A DNA stretch of 60,079 nucleotides from Sterolibacterium sp964437515 (GTDB lineage Bacteria; Pseudomonadota; Gammaproteobacteria; Burkholderiales; Rhodocyclaceae), in the NCBI GenBank assembly GCA_964437515.1, contig CAYTHB010000010.1, forward strand, positions 1-60,079, read 5' to 3'. Below, piece by piece: positions 58,705-60,079 of the stretch. A program made the translations under genes and the position numbers. Below the pieces are notes generated by a model. That model was not told the origin of the DNA. It made no database searches and saw only the letters and a list, made by a program, of their open reading frames with translations. The stretch's first letter is position 1. Each line of letters opens with the position of its first letter.

Positions 58705-60079
58705 AACCGGATATCTCCAATCGCGACCTGGTGCTTCGTCTGCGTGAACGCTTGCAGACGGAACAGGCACGTTTGAAATCAGCTTATGAATCCAGTGCCA
58801 ATGCCACAGCCATGCTCCGTGGGCGTAGTGCGCTGATTGACGATGTGCTCGATGAGGCTTGGCAACATTTCGCGCTCCCCGTGAAATGCGCCTTGGCAGC
58901 AGTTGGCGGCTATGGACGAGGGGAACTGTACCCGGCTTCCGATATCGACATCCTGCTGCTCCTGCCCGATGAGCTTGACGGAACGCACGAAGAATCCATT
59001 ACAACCTTGATTGGGATACTTTGGGATATCGGACTTGAAGTCGGGCACAGCGTGCGCACAGTCACCGAATGCATCGTCGAAGCACGTCGCGACATTACCA
59101 TTCAAACGACCTTGCTTGAAGCACGCTTGATTTCGGGCAACAGCAAGACCTTTGCCGATTTCAATGCAGCTATACGGACTGCATTTGATCCTCAAACCTT
59201 TGCCAAAGCCAAGCGACTGGAACAGCAGGATCGCCACTCACGTTATGACGACACGGCATTCAGTCTGGAACCGAATGCCAAGGAAAGCCCCGGCGGGCTG
59301 CGCGATCTGCATATTCTGCTCTGGATTGCACGCGCCGCCGGGCTCGGGCAACGTTGGCGCGAACTGGCCACACATGGAATTTGTTTGACCACCGAAGCCC
59401 ATCAACTCGAACGCTGCGAACGATTCCTCCAGCATGTCCGTATCCGTTTGCATTATCTGGCGAAACGACGCGAAGATAGACTCCTGTTCGACCATCAGGA
59501 AGCCATTGCCCAGGCATTCGGCATCGAGCGCAACAAAGCCAAACGTGCCTCTGAATTGTTGATGCAGCGTTATTATCGCAATGCAAAATCCATTGTTCAG
59601 CTCAACACGCTGCTATTGCAAAATCTTGAAGAACGCTTGTTTCCTGCACATCAATCCGCCCCTATTTTCATCGATGCCCATTTCCAGATGCAGCGGGATC
59701 TGCTGGATATTCGGGATGAGACTGTTTTTCAAACCCACCCCCACACCATCCTGAAAAGCTTTTTGCTGCTGCAACAACGCTCCGAGCTCAAAGGCATGAC
59801 GGCACGCATGCTACGCGCCGTATGGCGGGCACGCGGATGTATCAACGCTGACTTTCGGCGCAACCCGGCTCATCGCGCCCTGTTTTTATCCATGTTCCAG
59901 CAAAAACGGGGCATCGTGCACGAAATGCGGCGGATGAACCATTACGATATTCTGGGACACTATCTCCCCGCTTTCGGGAAAATTGTTGGTCAAATGCAGC
60001 ATGACCTGTTTCATGCTTACACGGTGGATCAGCACATCATGCAGGTTTTGCGTAATGTGCGCCGATACACCATGCCGGA
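58701..60079 (+). CDS. glnD: PII uridylyltransferase GlnD (partial)
   Basis: The C-terminus lies beyond the window; 459 residues are visible. The nucleotidyltransferase domain shows LAAVGGYGRGELYPASDIDILLLLP, with the catalytic aspartates, and a GlnD-type linker follows (AKESPGGLRDLHILLWI; LHYLAKRREDRLLFDHQEAIA). GlnD modifies PII in response to glutamine and so controls NtrB/NtrC. This gives a plausible route to the sigma-54/NtrC promoter of nirB in the same window. It starts in the map stop codon. Confidence 0.95.
   Translation, partial: MKPDISNRDLVLRLRERLQTEQARLKSAYESSANATAMLRGRSALIDDVLDEAWQHFALPVKCALAAVGGYGRGELYPASDIDILLLLPDELDGTHEESITTLIGILWDIGLEVGHSVRTVTECIVEARRDITIQTTLLEARLISGNSKTFADFNAAIRTAFDPQTFAKAKRLEQQDRHSRYDDTAFSLEPNAKESPGGLRDLHILLWIARAAGLGQRWRELATHGICLTTEAHQLERCERFLQHVRIRLHYLAKRREDRLLFDHQEAIAQAFGIERNKAKRASELLMQRYYRNAKSIVQLNTLLLQNLEERLFPAHQSAPIFIDAHFQMQRDLLDIRDETVFQTHPHTILKSFLLLQQRSELKGMTARMLRAVWRARGCINADFRRNPAHRALFLSMFQQKRGIVHEMRRMNHYDILGHYLPAFGKIVGQMQHDLFHAYTVDQHIMQVLRNVRRYTMP

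Overview
The window is bacterial chromosome of moderate GC content, almost fully coding, and most likely from a betaproteobacterium. The grounds are gene order and content: mltG-tmk-holB-tatD, map-glnD, ygfZ, lon-hupB-tRNA-Val, and a class I PHA synthase operon with phaR. The order or genus cannot be fixed from the sequence alone. No rRNA, CRISPR array, transposase or prophage was seen.

Layout. 1-2.0 kb: the cut-off end of a phytoene-desaturase-like flavoprotein and its TetR regulator, which has a near-perfect 20-bp inverted-repeat operator. 2.2-8.1 kb: a nitrate/nitrite operon (nirB, nirD, narK/nasA, and a PP2C phosphatase-Ser/Thr kinase fusion) behind a consensus sigma-54 promoter and an NtrC-type palindrome. 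8.3-10.7 kb: an FmdE-like protein, an NnrS-like membrane protein, a DUF2249 protein and a DUF59 protein. 10.9-20.5 kb: an aromatic/aspartate aminotransferase, uvrB, a BrnTA toxin-antitoxin pair, citramalate synthase, a PilZ protein, DUF488, small cysteine-rich proteins under a MarR regulator, a Yip1-like membrane protein and a Cys/Met PLP enzyme. 20.5-23.2 kb: a nitrosative-stress locus (cupin, hemerythrin, ferredoxin-NADP reductase, DUF2249) divergent from an NsrR-like Rrf2 regulator. 23.2-26.0 kb: a GlcD-type FAD dehydrogenase and rimO. 26.1-30.3 kb: phaC-phaB-phaB-phaR for polyhydroxyalkanoate. 30.4-33.5 kb: a kinase-HDOD-GAF protein translationally coupled to greB.

33.7-44.0 kb is the least conventional part: SPFH/SHOCT protein, a zinc-ribbon DUF4178 membrane protein, a 50-residue membrane protein, DUF350, a membrane-embedded aminopropyltransferase (spermidine synthase fold), a Tat/lipoprotein-type FAD amine-oxidase-like enzyme, a secreted caspase-like protease with an EF-hand loop and a DUF4384-like tail, a small zinc ribbon protein and a metallophosphoesterase. 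I read it as a membrane-associated polyamine-linked envelope-stress system, but that function is inference.

44.2-60.1 kb: tRNA-Val(UAC), hupB, lon, then a long leftward operon (mltG, tmk, holB, tatD, a 16-residue-repeat protein, an ankyrin protein, a KstD-like flavoprotein, an NTF2-like protein), then ygfZ, an NRDE/TANGO2 protein, an L,D-transpeptidase-GNAT fusion, tadA, map and the start of glnD.

Cross-cutting signals. Three copies of one intergenic repeat (36784-36935, 38955-39177, 57227-57376) each run from the stop codon of one gene to just before the next co-oriented gene. A 144-bp palindromic element lies upstream of lon. Matching NsrR-like sites tie the 10-kb and 22-kb loci into one probable nitric-oxide-responsive regulon.
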